A stretch of DNA of 9,307 bases from positions 1-9,307 of the forward strand of contig PUNI01000186.1 in NCBI GenBank assembly GCA_003551745.1, in the 5' to 3' direction. The notes under the pieces are model-generated. The model saw only the letters and a list, made by a program, of their open reading frames with translations. It was not told the DNA's origin and made no database searches. This stretch comes from Paracoccaceae bacterium. GTDB lineage: Bacteria; Pseudomonadota; Alphaproteobacteria; Rhodobacterales; Rhodobacteraceae. The position numbers and the translations under genes are program-made. Of this stretch, positions 1 to 7,260 are shown in pieces. The stretch's first letter is position 1; every line of letters begins with the position of its first letter.

Positions 1-140
1 ACCAGCGCGGCGCGCTGCGGGCCTGCGGTTTCGACGAGATCGAGCTGACGGCGGAACGGCTGGCCCGCCAGGGCCCCGACGACTGGAGCGCGGAGGCCGC
101 GGCGCCGCCCTTCCGGCACCGGACCCGCCGCATCGCCTGA
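1..140 (+). CDS. C-terminal fragment of a gene cut by the window edge, possibly a DUF934 (sulfite-reduction associated) protein
   Basis: An open frame enters from the left edge and ends at TGA 138-140, leaving 45 codons. The visible peptide has a GFDEIEL segment followed by LARQGPDDW and a basic tail ending RTRRIA. The pattern of a GFDE(I/V)E motif followed by ARQ and an acidic-acidic-Trp near the C-terminus resembles, from memory, the end of DUF934 proteins. These are encoded next to cysI/cysH assimilatory sulfate reduction genes in many Alphaproteobacteria. The codon pattern is GC-rich like its neighbours. No upstream neighbour is visible to confirm the family, so the coding call is fairly secure and the family call is tentative. 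Confidence 0.45.
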   Translation, partial: QRGALRACGFDEIELTAERLARQGPDDWSAEAAAPPFRHRTRRIA

Positions 141-150
141 CCCGTGACAT

Positions 151-184
151 CGCCCGTCCGGGGCGGTAAAGCGACGCCCGGGCG
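151..184. repeat. Two small palindromes between the partial gene and the ABC exporter
   Basis: CGCCC at 151-155 pairs with GGGCG at 161-165 around a 5-base loop, and CGCCCGGGCG at 175-184 is a perfect 10-base palindrome. Neither is followed by a T-tract, so they are not good intrinsic terminators on either strand. They may be chance in GC-rich DNA, a weak transcription pause, or part of the regulatory region of the exporter gene that begins at 227. Confidence 0.25.
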
Positions 185-215
185 CGCAGCGGCGTGTCCC
201 GCGAACCGCCGCGGC

Positions 216-221
216 AGAGGA
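216..221 (+). promoter_or_regulatory. Ribosome binding site that decides the exporter start
   Basis: AGAGGA lies 5 bases before ATG 227. An in-frame GTG at 194 would add 11 residues but has no comparable purine-rich site before it, and the extra peptide is Arg/Pro-rich and unlike a transporter N-terminus. ATG 227 is therefore preferred. Confidence 0.6.
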
Positions 222-226
222 CGAGC

Positions 227-2029
227 ATGCGCGACAGCCCTTCGACCCTGCCCGCCGGGGGCTTGCGCTGGCTGACGGGCGACGGCCTGCTCTGGCGCCT
301 CCTGCGCGAGTCCGTGCCCGGCCAGAAGACCAACTACCTGATCGCGCTGGCCGCCATGGTGACGATCGCCGCCATGACCGCGGCCGCGGCGTGGATCATG
401 GGCGAGATCGTCGATGCGATGACCGATCCCGATCAGCGCCACCGGGTCTACCTCGTCGCTGCGGGCGTGGCCGGCATCTTCCTCGTCAAGGGCATGGCGA
501 GGTTCGTCCAGGAGGTGGCGCTCAAGCGGGCCGGCAACCGCATCGTCGCCGAAAAGCAGTCGCAGCTTTACCGCAAGCTGCTGGGCCAGGGCGTCACCTT
601 CTTCAACGTCACCGAGTCCTCCGACCTTCTGAAACGGGTCACGTTCAGCGCGCACAAGGCGCGCTCGGTGATCGACACTCTGGCGACGGGCTTCGCGCGC
701 GACCTGCTGACGCTCGTGTTCCTTGTCGGCGTGATGTTCTACCAGCAGCCCGCCCTGTCGCTCATCAGCCTGATCTTCGGGCCGCTCGTGATCCTCGGGC
801 TGCGACGCCTGATGAAGCGGGTAGGCAAGATCACCGTGCAGAAACTGGGTTGGCTTGCCGAGATCATCAAGGTCATCCAGGAGACGGCCGGCGGGGTCCG
901 CGTCGTCAAGGCCTTCGCGCTCGAGCGGCACATGATCGAGCGCATGGATCGCGCGGTGCATGACGTCGAGAAGCGCGCCAACAAGATCGCGCGGCTGGGC
1001 GCGGCCACCTACCCGCTGGTTGACAGCCTGGCAGGTGTCGCGATCGCGGCCATCGTGGTTCTGAGCGTCACCAATCCCTTCGGTGCCGAAACCACCAGCC
1101 CCGGCCAGCTGATGTCCTTCGTCACCGCGCTGCTTATGGCCTATCAACCCGCCAAGCGGCTGTCCCGGATGCGGGTGAGCATCGAGACGGGCATGGTCGG
1201 GGTGCGCATGATGTACGAGCTGCTCGACCAGCCCGAGCCCCTGACCGAGCGGCCCGACGCGCAGGACATCCCCGATGGCCCGGGAGCGGTGGTACTGGAC
1301 GGGGTGCGTTTTGCCTATGGCCCCGGCAAGACAGTGCTCGACGGCATCGACCTGCAGTTTCCCCCGGGCCGCATGACCGCGCTGGTCGGGCCCTCCGGCG
1401 CCGGCAAGTCGACCATCCTGAACCTGATCATGCGCATGTACGATCCCACCGAGGGACGCGTCCTGATCGACGGGGTGGATCTGCGCGCAGCCAGCTTCGC
1501 CTCGCTGCGCCGCAAGATCGCCTTCGTGGGGCAGGATACCTTCCTGTTCTCGACCACCGTGATGGAGAACCTGCGCTTCGGCCGGCCGGACGCCAGCGAT
1601 GCCGAGGTGATCGAGGCCGCCAAGATCGCCCATGCCCATGAATTCGTCGCGCAGATGCCGCAGGGCTATGCCACCCAGGTCGGCGAGAACGGCGCCTTCC
1701 TCTCGGGCGGGCAGCGCCAGCGCATCGCCATCGCGCGGGCGGTGCTGCGCCGGGCGCCGATCCTCCTGCTCGACGAGGCCACCAGCGCGCTCGACAGCCT
1801 CTCCGAGGCGCTGGTGCGGGATGCGCTGGAGCGGATTACCCGGGGCGTGACCACCATCGTCATCGCCCACCGGATCTCCACGGTCCTCGGCGCCGATCAC
1901 GTCGCCTATATCGAGGCCGGGCGCGTCGTCGAGGAGGGGACGCTGCAGGCGCTGCTCGACCGCGGCGGACGGTTTCGCGAACTCTTCGACGAGCAGTTCG
2001 GGGCTGCCGGCCGGCTCGATATCGCCTGA
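227..2029 (+). CDS. ABC exporter half-transporter (MsbA-like, fused membrane and ATPase domains)
   Basis: A 600-residue type IV ABC half-transporter, expected to homodimerise in the inner membrane and export a lipid or other hydrophobic substrate. The N-terminal half (about residues 30-310) carries the hydrophobic helices of the exporter membrane domain, for example about 36-58, 74-94, 158-190 and 255-285. The ATPase half has Walker A GPSGAGKST at 388-396, a Q-loop in FVGQDTFLF, signature LSGGQ at 492-496, Walker B ILLLDE at 512-517 with catalytic Glu517, a D-loop SALD, and the switch His548 in IVIAHR. All catalytic elements are intact and the length is usual for the family. Sequence alone does not fix the substrate: MsbA-type lipid A core flipping is one option, but many paralogues export other compounds. 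It is co-directional with the dehydrogenase 86 bases downstream, and no functional link is evident. Confidence 0.95.
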   Translation: MRDSPSTLPAGGLRWLTGDGLLWRLLRESVPGQKTNYLIALAAMVTIAAMTAAAAWIMGEIVDAMTDPDQRHRVYLVAAGVAGIFLVKGMARFVQEVALKRAGNRIVAEKQSQLYRKLLGQGVTFFNVTESSDLLKRVTFSAHKARSVIDTLATGFARDLLTLVFLVGVMFYQQPALSLISLIFGPLVILGLRRLMKRVGKITVQKLGWLAEIIKVIQETAGGVRVVKAFALERHMIERMDRAVHDVEKRANKIARLGAATYPLVDSLAGVAIAAIVVLSVTNPFGAETTSPGQLMSFVTALLMAYQPAKRLSRMRVSIETGMVGVRMMYELLDQPEPLTERPDAQDIPDGPGAVVLDGVRFAYGPGKTVLDGIDLQFPPGRMTALVGPSGAGKSTILNLIMRMYDPTEGRVLIDGVDLRAASFASLRRKIAFVGQDTFLFSTTVMENLRFGRPDASDAEVIEAAKIAHAHEFVAQMPQGYATQVGENGAFLSGGQRQRIAIARAVLRRAPILLLDEATSALDSLSEALVRDALERITRGVTTIVIAHRISTVLGADHVAYIEAGRVVEEGTLQALLDRGGRFRELFDEQFGAAGRLDIA

Positions 2030-2033
2030 TCCC

Positions 2034-2072
2034 TGCCGCACCGCCGATGCCGGGTTTTCTTTTGCGCCCGGG
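2034..2072 (+). terminator. Possible weak terminator or hairpin after the exporter gene
   Basis: The gap holds a conspicuous T-rich tract, TTTTCTTTT at 2055-2063, unusual in this GC-rich DNA and just after the exporter stop codon. Upstream of it only a poor stem can be drawn. A better pairing, CCGGG 2050-2054 with CCCGG 2067-2071, places the T-tract in the loop, which is not the standard terminator arrangement. The placement suggests transcript ending, but the structure is weak. Confidence 0.25.
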
Positions 2073-2115
2073 CTGTCATCCTTGCCGGTGAGGTTCGGCT
2101 TCGGGAGAACGGACG

Positions 2116-2859
2116 ATGAAGGTGGACGAACTGAGCATCCTGATCACCGGCGGTGCGCGCGGCATCGGCGCGGCCACGGCTACCCTGCTGGCCGAGGGTG
2201 GCGCGAAGGTCATGATCACCGACGTGCTGGACGAGGAGGGCGCGGCGCTGGCCGACCGCCTCGGCCCCAATGCCCGCTACCGCCGTCTCGACGTGACCGA
2301 GCCGGCCGACTGGGAGGCCGCCGTCGCGGCCACGGAAGAGGCCTTCGGGGCGCTGAACGCGCTCTTCAACAATGCCGGCATCGTGTCCTTCGTGGGGGTG
2401 ACGGACTGCACGGTCGAAGAGTTCCGCCGGGTGCAGGACATCAACGTGCTGGGCGTCTTCCTCGGGATCAAGCATTGCGCGCCGGCGATGCGCCGCGCCG
2501 GTGGCGGGGCGATCGTCAACAACTCCTCCACCGCCGGCATGCAGGGCTATGCGGGCATCGCGGCCTATGTCGCAAGCAAATGGGCGGTGCGCGGGCTCAG
2601 CAAGGCCGCGGCGCTGGATCTGGCCCCGGACGGGATCCGCGTCGTCTCGCTGCATCCCGGGCCGATCCGCACGCCGATGACCGACGGGCTGCCCCGGGAA
2701 ATTGCCGAGACCCAGCCGATCCCCCGGTTCGGCGAGCCCGAGGAGGTGGCCGCCATGACCCGCTTCCTTCTCTGCGATGCGACCTACACGACGGGGACGG
2801 AGTTCGTCGTCGATGGCGGCGCCATCGTCGGACGCCTCGAACCGGTGGCGAAGGACTGA
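2116..2859 (+). CDS. Short-chain dehydrogenase/reductase (classical SDR, NAD-type)
   Basis: A 247-residue classical SDR oxidoreductase, soluble and probably tetrameric, interconverting an alcohol and a ketone with a nicotinamide cofactor. The Rossmann glycine motif TGGARGIG spans residues 11-18, the NNAG motif is at 85-88, and the catalytic tetrad is Asn110, Ser138, Tyr151 and Lys155 (YVASK). HPGPIRTPM follows at 180-188. Asp36 at the end of the second strand (ITD) favours NAD(H) over NADP(H). The layout, including the C-terminal FVVDGG, resembles 3-alpha,20-beta-hydroxysteroid dehydrogenases and FabG-like enzymes, but SDR substrates cannot be read from sequence, so no specific name is given. 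The start ATG has purine-rich GGGAG at 2103-2107 upstream. The gene converges on the MCE operon with 22 bases between stop codons. Confidence 0.95.
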   Translation: MKVDELSILITGGARGIGAATATLLAEGGAKVMITDVLDEEGAALADRLGPNARYRRLDVTEPADWEAAVAATEEAFGALNALFNNAGIVSFVGVTDCTVEEFRRVQDINVLGVFLGIKHCAPAMRRAGGGAIVNNSSTAGMQGYAGIAAYVASKWAVRGLSKAAALDLAPDGIRVVSLHPGPIRTPMTDGLPREIAETQPIPRFGEPEEVAAMTRFLLCDATYTTGTEFVVDGGAIVGRLEPVAKD

Positions 2860-2881
2860 CCGGCCTGCCGCGGCGCGCGCG

Positions 2882-3502
2882 TCAACTCGCCGGCGGGGCG
2901 CCGACCCGGCCAAGGACCCAGCCGGTGAGGTCGCGGACCATGTCCGCGCTCGCGGCATTGAAGGCCTCCACGACCTCGATCGTGTCGGTGCTGGCGGTGG
3001 TGGCCGTTCGCTGGAAGCTGCGGCTGGCTATGACCGAGCCATCGGTGTCGCGCACCAGCCAGGCGGTGAGCCGGACACGGATGGTGGCGCCCGGCTGGTC
3101 GGGCAGCAGCTCGGCCTGAAAGTCGGTCAGCTCCGAGACCAGGGCGAAATCGGCCGAGGGCCCCAGCGGCCGCCTGCCCACGAAACGGAAGGCGCCGCTG
3201 TCCTCCAGCGCCCGCACCATCGCCGTCTGCAGCATCACCGGCGCGGTGCCGCTCCAGGCGGCGCGGGGCAGATAGGCCGCCTGCACGGGATTGGGCTGGA
3301 TCATGATCCGGTCGATGTCGAGCGCCCCCGCTGTCTCCGGCACCTCGACCACGAGGTCTCGCGCCAGCGCGCGCCGGGCCGTCGGCACCTCGGCCGGGGC
3401 GCGCACCTCGAAGAGGTCGGGGGCGGGCACGCCGCCCAGCAGCGCAGCACAGCCGGACAGCGCGAGGGCGACAGCGGGGATCGCGAGAAGGCGCAGCATC
3501 AT
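2882..3502 (-). CDS. ABC-type transport auxiliary lipoprotein (PqiC-like) of the MCE operon
   Basis: A 206-residue predicted lipoprotein. A short basic and hydrophobic signal peptide leads to lipobox LSGC at 15-18, so Cys18 should be lipidated. The lack of Asp after the cysteine agrees with sorting to the outer membrane. The body contains LDIDRIMIQPNP (61-72) and an AAWSGTAPVMLQ segment (81-92), typical of the ABC_trans_aux family that includes PqiC. Such lipoproteins are encoded with MCE proteins and are thought to form the outer-membrane end of the transport path. Two tandem ATG codons open the gene. The first overlaps the TGA of the MCE gene as ATGA (3499-3502), with GGAG (3511-3514) 8 bases upstream, so translational coupling is likely. 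It is the last gene of the operon. Confidence 0.9.
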   Translation of the reverse strand: MMLRLLAIPAVALALSGCAALLGGVPAPDLFEVRAPAEVPTARRALARDLVVEVPETAGALDIDRIMIQPNPVQAAYLPRAAWSGTAPVMLQTAMVRALEDSGAFRFVGRRPLGPSADFALVSELTDFQAELLPDQPGATIRVRLTAWLVRDTDGSVIASRSFQRTATTASTDTIEVVEAFNAASADMVRDLTGWVLGRVGAPPAS

Positions 3503-5238
3503 CGTCTGAACTCCGGGGTCTGGCGGGAGAAGAAGAACCGCGCCGGGTCGCGCTCGATCTGCCGGATCAGGCGCTGGAACTCGGCCACCAGCCCGCGGCT
3601 CTCGCGCGACAGCTGGGCGAACTGGGGCAGGGCGGTGTTCAGGAACTCGCGCAGCGGCCCGCGCGCCTCGCGCGCGATGGCCTGCAACTCGGCGAAGGCC
3701 TCGTCGGCGCTCTCGGCAGCCTGGCGCAGATCGCCGGTGATCTGCGGAATGTCGTCGGAGACCTGCGCCAGCGCCACGTCCAGCCGCGCCAGCGCGCTGC
3801 GCAGATCCGCGACGATGCCATCGACGTCCTCGTTGATCACCCGGTCGGCGCCGGTGAAGGCGCGTTCGGCGGCCTCCAGCGTGCGCTCGCCGGTGGCCAG
3901 CGCGGTCTCGATGGCCTCCAGCGTCGCGCCGGCCCGACCGAACACCTCGCTGGCGCGCGCCACCGCTTCCTCGGCGGTCTGGGCCAGGCCATCGACCCGG
4001 CCGCTGGCGTCGCTGAGATCGCTGCCGACCTCACGCACGACGCGCGTGGCGTCGGCCGTCGCGGTGCGCACATCGGCGATGATGGCGGGCAGGTCCTCTT
4101 CGGCGATCCGGCTGACGGAGGCGATCGCGCCGCTCGCCCCGGCGACCGCGGCCCGGGTCTCGCTGAGCAGGGCGGCCCCGTCGCCGGCGACGAGGGTCTC
4201 CACCGATTCGGCGGTCCGATCAACACGCGCCAGCGTCGTCTCCAGCCGGGCCGCCAGGCGGTTGGCCGCGGTCAGTGTCTCCTCGGCCTGGTCGAGCCGG
4301 GCGGTGGCCGCGGCGCTGGTGGTGCGCAGATCGGCCATCAGCAGCCCGGCCTCGCTGCCCAGCCGATCGATCTCTCCACGCAGCTGGCGTGTCGTGTCGG
4401 TGAAGGCGTCGATGGCGACCGGCAGGTCCGCCGACACGAAGCTGTCGATCGAGGCCAGTGTCTGGCGGCCGGTGGCGAGCAGCGCATCGCCCTCGTCGAG
4501 CGTGACGGTCAGCCGGCCGGCGGTCGCGGTCACGGTCGAGAGCGCGGTGTCGACGGTCTCCAGCGTGCGCTCGACGGCGCCGGTCAGCGGTTCGAGCTGG
4601 GTGGTGAAGAAGGCGATGTCGGTGGCCGAGGCCGCCACCACCCCCGTCACGGTCGCGAAATCATCGAGCGCGCGGCCCAGGTCGCCCGAAGACTCCTCGA
4701 GATTGACCAGTATCGCCTCGAAGCGCGCCTGGTTGTCGGGGCCGAACAGCTCTCCGACCTCCTGAACGATGCGCAGCGTCTGTGCGACGAGTTCCGGCGC
4801 ATCCTCGGTCAGCGTCTGCAGCACCGACCGGCCCGCGGTGATCTCCGGCACGGCATCGTCATCGACGGCGGTGAGCAGGGGTTCATCGGCACTGCCCGCC
4901 GAGATGCCGACATAGCTGACACCGGTGACCCCGAGCGATTCGATGGTCGCGACGCTGTCGGCGCGCACCGGGGTGTCGGCGCTGACCTCCAGGCGCACCA
5001 GCACGGTGCCGTCGAGATCGGGCGACAGGCGCACATCCACCACCTGCCCGACCGGGAGGCCGGCGAAGCGCACCTCCGAGGCCCGCGCCAGGCCCGAGAC
5101 CGAGGTGAAGCGCACGTCGTAATAGGCGAAGCGGCGGTCGAGATCGAAGCTGGCGAACCAGGCCAGAAAGGCGATCAGCCCCGCGAAGCCCGCCAGGGTG
5201 AAAGCCCCGATCAGCACGTAATTCGCCCGGGTTTCCAC
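3499..5238 (-). CDS. MCE (MlaD-like) substrate-binding protein with a long helical repeat region
   Basis: A 579-residue inner-membrane-anchored periplasmic protein. Residues 8-29 are a single N-terminal transmembrane anchor. One MCE domain covers about 39-115 (from YYDVRFTSVSGL to SYVGISAG), including the conserved GLPVGQV-type strand. MCE domains form hexameric rings with a lipid-conducting pore and dock on the MlaE permease. The remainder, about 130-560, is an Ala/Asp/Glu/Thr-rich helical, probably coiled region with imperfect internal repeats. The end, ERDPARFFF...PEFRR, matches a C-terminal motif I recall from alphaproteobacterial MCE proteins. E. coli MlaD is under 200 residues, so this is a much longer form that may build a periplasmic tube or needle. 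The start is GTG 5238, with AAGGAGA at 5247-5253 lying inside the end of the ATPase gene 3 bases away. Confidence 0.93.
   Translation of the reverse strand: METRANYVLIGAFTLAGFAGLIAFLAWFASFDLDRRFAYYDVRFTSVSGLARASEVRFAGLPVGQVVDVRLSPDLDGTVLVRLEVSADTPVRADSVATIESLGVTGVSYVGISAGSADEPLLTAVDDDAVPEITAGRSVLQTLTEDAPELVAQTLRIVQEVGELFGPDNQARFEAILVNLEESSGDLGRALDDFATVTGVVAASATDIAFFTTQLEPLTGAVERTLETVDTALSTVTATAGRLTVTLDEGDALLATGRQTLASIDSFVSADLPVAIDAFTDTTRQLRGEIDRLGSEAGLLMADLRTTSAAATARLDQAEETLTAANRLAARLETTLARVDRTAESVETLVAGDGAALLSETRAAVAGASGAIASVSRIAEEDLPAIIADVRTATADATRVVREVGSDLSDASGRVDGLAQTAEEAVARASEVFGRAGATLEAIETALATGERTLEAAERAFTGADRVINEDVDGIVADLRSALARLDVALAQVSDDIPQITGDLRQAAESADEAFAELQAIAREARGPLREFLNTALPQFAQLSRESRGLVAEFQRLIRQIERDPARFFFSRQTPEFRR
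3694..4467 (-). repeat. Imperfect internal protein repeats in the MCE helical region
   Basis: Four related segments recur in the encoded protein: SADLPVAIDAFTDTTRQL (269-286), EEDLPAIIADVRTATADA (380-397), NEDVDGIVADLRSALARL (469-486) and SDDIPQITGDLRQAAESA (494-511). The shared pattern is acidic-Asp-hydrophobic-x-x-Ile-x-x-Asp-hydrophobic-Arg, followed by an Ala/Thr-rich helix. Spacing is about 111, 89 and 25 residues, so the units are degenerate and unequal. The pattern fits long amphipathic helices assembled by internal duplication. Confidence 0.55.
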
Positions 5239-5241
5239 GCG

Positions 5242-6018
5242 TCAGCTCTCCTTCTCGGCGGTGTCCAGCGCCGCCCGGGCCCGCGGCCCGTGGAAGTACT
5301 CGCGCACCCAGGGGTGATCCACGTCCAGCATCTCGCGCATGGTGCCGGTCACGAGCACCTTCTTTTCTGCCAGCACCGCGATCCTGTCGCAGGTCGCGTG
5401 CAGCGTATCAAGGTCGTGGGTGACAAGGAACACCGTCAGGCCCAGAGTGCGGGACAGCCCCTTGATCAGCTCGTCGAAGGCCGTCGCCCCGATCGGGTCC
5501 AGACCCGCCGTGGGCTCGTCGAGAAACACGATCTCGGGGTCGAGGGCCAGCGCCCGGGCCAGCCCCGCGCGCTTGCGCATCCCGCCCGACAGCTCGGACG
5601 GGAACTTGTCGCCGGCAAGATAGGGCAGGCCCGACATCGAGATCTTCAGATCCGCCAGCGCGCCGCGCAGGGGCGGCGGCAGGTCGGGCACCGCCCGCAG
5701 CGGCACCTCGACGTTCTCGCGCACCGTCAGCGAGGAAAACAGCGCCCCGTCCTGGAACATCACGCCCATGCGTCGGTCGATGGCCAGGCGGGTGGCCTCG
5801 TCGGCCCCCACGGTCTCGGTGCCGAAGATCTCGATGGAGCCGGCCTGGGGCGCGCGCAGCCCGACGATGGTCCGCAGCAGCACGGACTTGCCGGTGCCCG
5901 AGCCGCCGACGACGCCCAGAACCTCGCCCCGGAAGATGTCGAGGTCGAGGTTGTCATGCACGATCTGCTCGCCGAACTGGTTGCGCACGCCGCGCAGGCG
6001 GATCACCGGCTCGGCCAT
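5242..6018 (-). CDS. MlaF-like ABC transporter ATPase of the phospholipid transport operon
   Basis: A 258-residue cytoplasmic ATPase that should bind the MlaE-type permease and power phospholipid movement. Walker A GGSGTGKS is at 38-45, the Q-loop glutamine is Gln89 in MFQDGALF, the signature is LSGGM at 143-147 followed by RKRAGLARAL, Walker B is IVFLDE at 163-168 with Glu168, and the switch His201 is in VTHD. LSGGM with the RKRAGLARA run is characteristic of the MlaF/Ttg2A group rather than of amino-acid or peptide importers. The gene starts at ATG 6018, sharing one base with the permease TGA (TGATG), with GGTGGGG (6024-6030) 5 bases upstream. All motifs are intact and the length is usual for MlaF. 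Confidence 0.95.
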   Translation of the reverse strand: MAEPVIRLRGVRNQFGEQIVHDNLDLDIFRGEVLGVVGGSGTGKSVLLRTIVGLRAPQAGSIEIFGTETVGADEATRLAIDRRMGVMFQDGALFSSLTVRENVEVPLRAVPDLPPPLRGALADLKISMSGLPYLAGDKFPSELSGGMRKRAGLARALALDPEIVFLDEPTAGLDPIGATAFDELIKGLSRTLGLTVFLVTHDLDTLHATCDRIAVLAEKKVLVTGTMREMLDVDHPWVREYFHGPRARAALDTAEKES

Positions 6019-7151
6019 CAGATCCCCACCTGCGCGAAGAAGATCGAGAACAGCGCGTCGGCCACGATCACCGCGAAGATCGCCGACACCACCGCGGCCG
6101 AGGTCATCCGGCCCAGCGATTCGGCGTTCGACTTCACCTGCATCCCGGCGTGGCAGCCGATGACCCCGATGATCAGGGCGAACACGGGCGCCTTCGACAG
6201 GCCGACGAAGGCATGGTCGATGCTGACCCCCTCGAACAGCCGCACCCGGAACATCGCCGGCGAGATGCCCAGCTCGATCCAGGACATGATCGCCCCACCG
6301 ATCAGGCCCGCCACATTGGCGATCAGCCCCAGGATCGGCAGCATCAGGACCAGCGCGAGGATGCGGGGAACGAAGAGCGTCATCGCCGGGTCGATCCCCA
6401 GCGTCTGCATCGCGTCGATCTCCTCGCGCATCTTCATCGAGCCGATGGCCGCGGTGAAGGCCGAAGCGGTGCGGCCGGCGACGATGATCGAGGTGAGAAG
6501 GATCCCCAGCTCGCGCAGGATCGCGATGGCGATCAGGTCCACCACGAAGATCTCGGCGCCGAACTGGCGCAGTTGCGACGAGCCCTGGAAGGCCAGCACC
6601 ACGCCGATCAGGAAGGCCATCAGCGCCACGATCGGCACCGCCGCCACGCCCACGTCCTGGCAGTGATGCACAAGCGAGGTCAGCGGGAACTCCTTGGGCC
6701 GGCGGACCGCGCGCGCCAGTCGCGCCAGGAAGAGCCCGAAATAGCCGATCAGCTCGACGAAATAGAGCACGAAGCCAGCCGTCGCGCGGCCCACCGTCTC
6801 CAGCCTATCGGAGAGGGTGCGCCGCCGTGGGCTGGCCTCGGGTGCCTGCGGCAGCCCGGCGGCCACCGTGTCGAGGAGCGCGGTCTGGCGCGCGTCGCTG
6901 CCGGCGATCTCCAGTGCCTGTCCCGCGGCCTCCAGCCGGGATCGCAGCCGGGCGATGGCCCAGGCGCCGGCGGTATCCATGTGCGCGACGTCCGAGAGGT
7001 CGATCCGCACGTCGCGGTCCAGGGGCAGCCGGTCCAGCACCGTCTCGATCCCGGCGAGTTCCGCCACCGTCAGCGGGCTCGACAGTCGCACCACGCTGCG
7101 CCCGTCGTGCTCGGTGACGTCGATCGCTGCACTGGCATGCTGGCGGCGCAC
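6018..7151 (-). CDS. MlaE-type phospholipid ABC permease with fused N-terminal STAS domain
   Basis: A 377-residue inner-membrane permease. Residues about 8-100 form a STAS domain like MlaB, with the helix-start motif [11 protein letters not shown] placing Asp59-Thr60 at the usual regulatory Ser/Thr site. The MlaE domain follows from about 120, with five or so hydrophobic segments. It includes [19 protein letters not shown] (172-190) and the conserved cytoplasmic loop [21 protein letters not shown] (226-246) that contacts the ATPase. In E. coli MlaB and MlaE are separate, and this fusion is a recognised alternative layout. It is the first gene of the minus-strand operon. The start is GTG 7151, chosen because no ATG lies in frame nearby upstream of the STAS domain and purine-rich AAGG/GAGGGG precedes it. 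The start could move by a few codons. Confidence 0.93.
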   Translation of the reverse strand: MRRQHASAAIDVTEHDGRSVVRLSSPLTVAELAGIETVLDRLPLDRDVRIDLSDVAHMDTAGAWAIARLRSRLEAAGQALEIAGSDARQTALLDTVAAGLPQAPEASPRRRTLSDRLETVGRATAGFVLYFVELIGYFGLFLARLARAVRRPKEFPLTSLVHHCQDVGVAAVPIVALMAFLIGVVLAFQGSSQLRQFGAEIFVVDLIAIAILRELGILLTSIIVAGRTASAFTAAIGSMKMREEIDAMQTLGIDPAMTLFVPRILALVLMLPILGLIANVAGLIGGAIMSWIELGISPAMFRVRLFEGVSIDHAFVGLSKAPVFALIIGVIGCHAGMQVKSNAESLGRMTSAAVVSAIFAVIVADALFSIFFAQVGI

Positions 7152-7217
7152 GGCCCCTCACCTTCCCTTCGGCACGGACCATCCGCGTCTAGCGCAGCCT
7201 GTCCGCCGCATCCATCG

Positions 7218-7251
7218 GCTTTGCCGCGCGGGGCCCGCGCCGGGGCAAAGC
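7218..7251. repeat. Extended inverted repeat in the divergent region
   Basis: Left arm GCTTTGCC (7218-7225) and right arm GGCAAAGC (7244-7251) are perfect complements. Inside them, GCGCGGG (7226-7232) pairs with CCCGCGC (7234-7240) around one base, with CGG (7241-7243) bulged. Together the arms pair over 15 bases. No T-tract follows on either strand, so it is not an intrinsic terminator. It could be an operator, an RNA leader hairpin for the minus-strand operon, or a cruciform-prone site. Confidence 0.55.
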
Positions 7252-7260
7252 GTCACGCTT
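7248..7260. promoter_or_regulatory. Operator-like dyad next to the inverted repeat
   Basis: AAGCGT-C-ACGCTT is a 13-base odd-centred dyad overlapping the right arm of the larger inverted repeat. GTCACG at 7252-7257 recurs at 7263-7268, exactly 11 bases (about one helical turn) away. Small dyads and helically phased repeats are typical of regulator binding sites, but no family consensus is recognised. Confidence 0.35.

Noticed and set aside
194..196. GTG as the start of the ABC exporter
   Set aside because: ATG 227 has AGAGGA 5 bases upstream, and the extra 11 residues look non-coding.
2050..2071. Hairpin CCGGG/CCCGG with a T-rich loop after the exporter gene
   Set aside because: The T-tract is in the loop rather than after the stem, so it is not a standard terminator; kept only as a weak possibility.
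1906..2958. A 350-codon minus-strand open frame opposite the exporter end and dehydrogenase
   Set aside because: It runs antisense to the SDR gene, whose catalytic residues are intact; the peptide is Arg/His/Gly-rich with no motif.
2777..4765. A very long plus-strand open frame opposite the lipoprotein and MCE genes
   Set aside because: Its product is a low-complexity Ser/Arg/Ala-rich sequence with no family motif, as expected for the antisense of a GC-rich gene. The minus-strand genes there have clear signatures.
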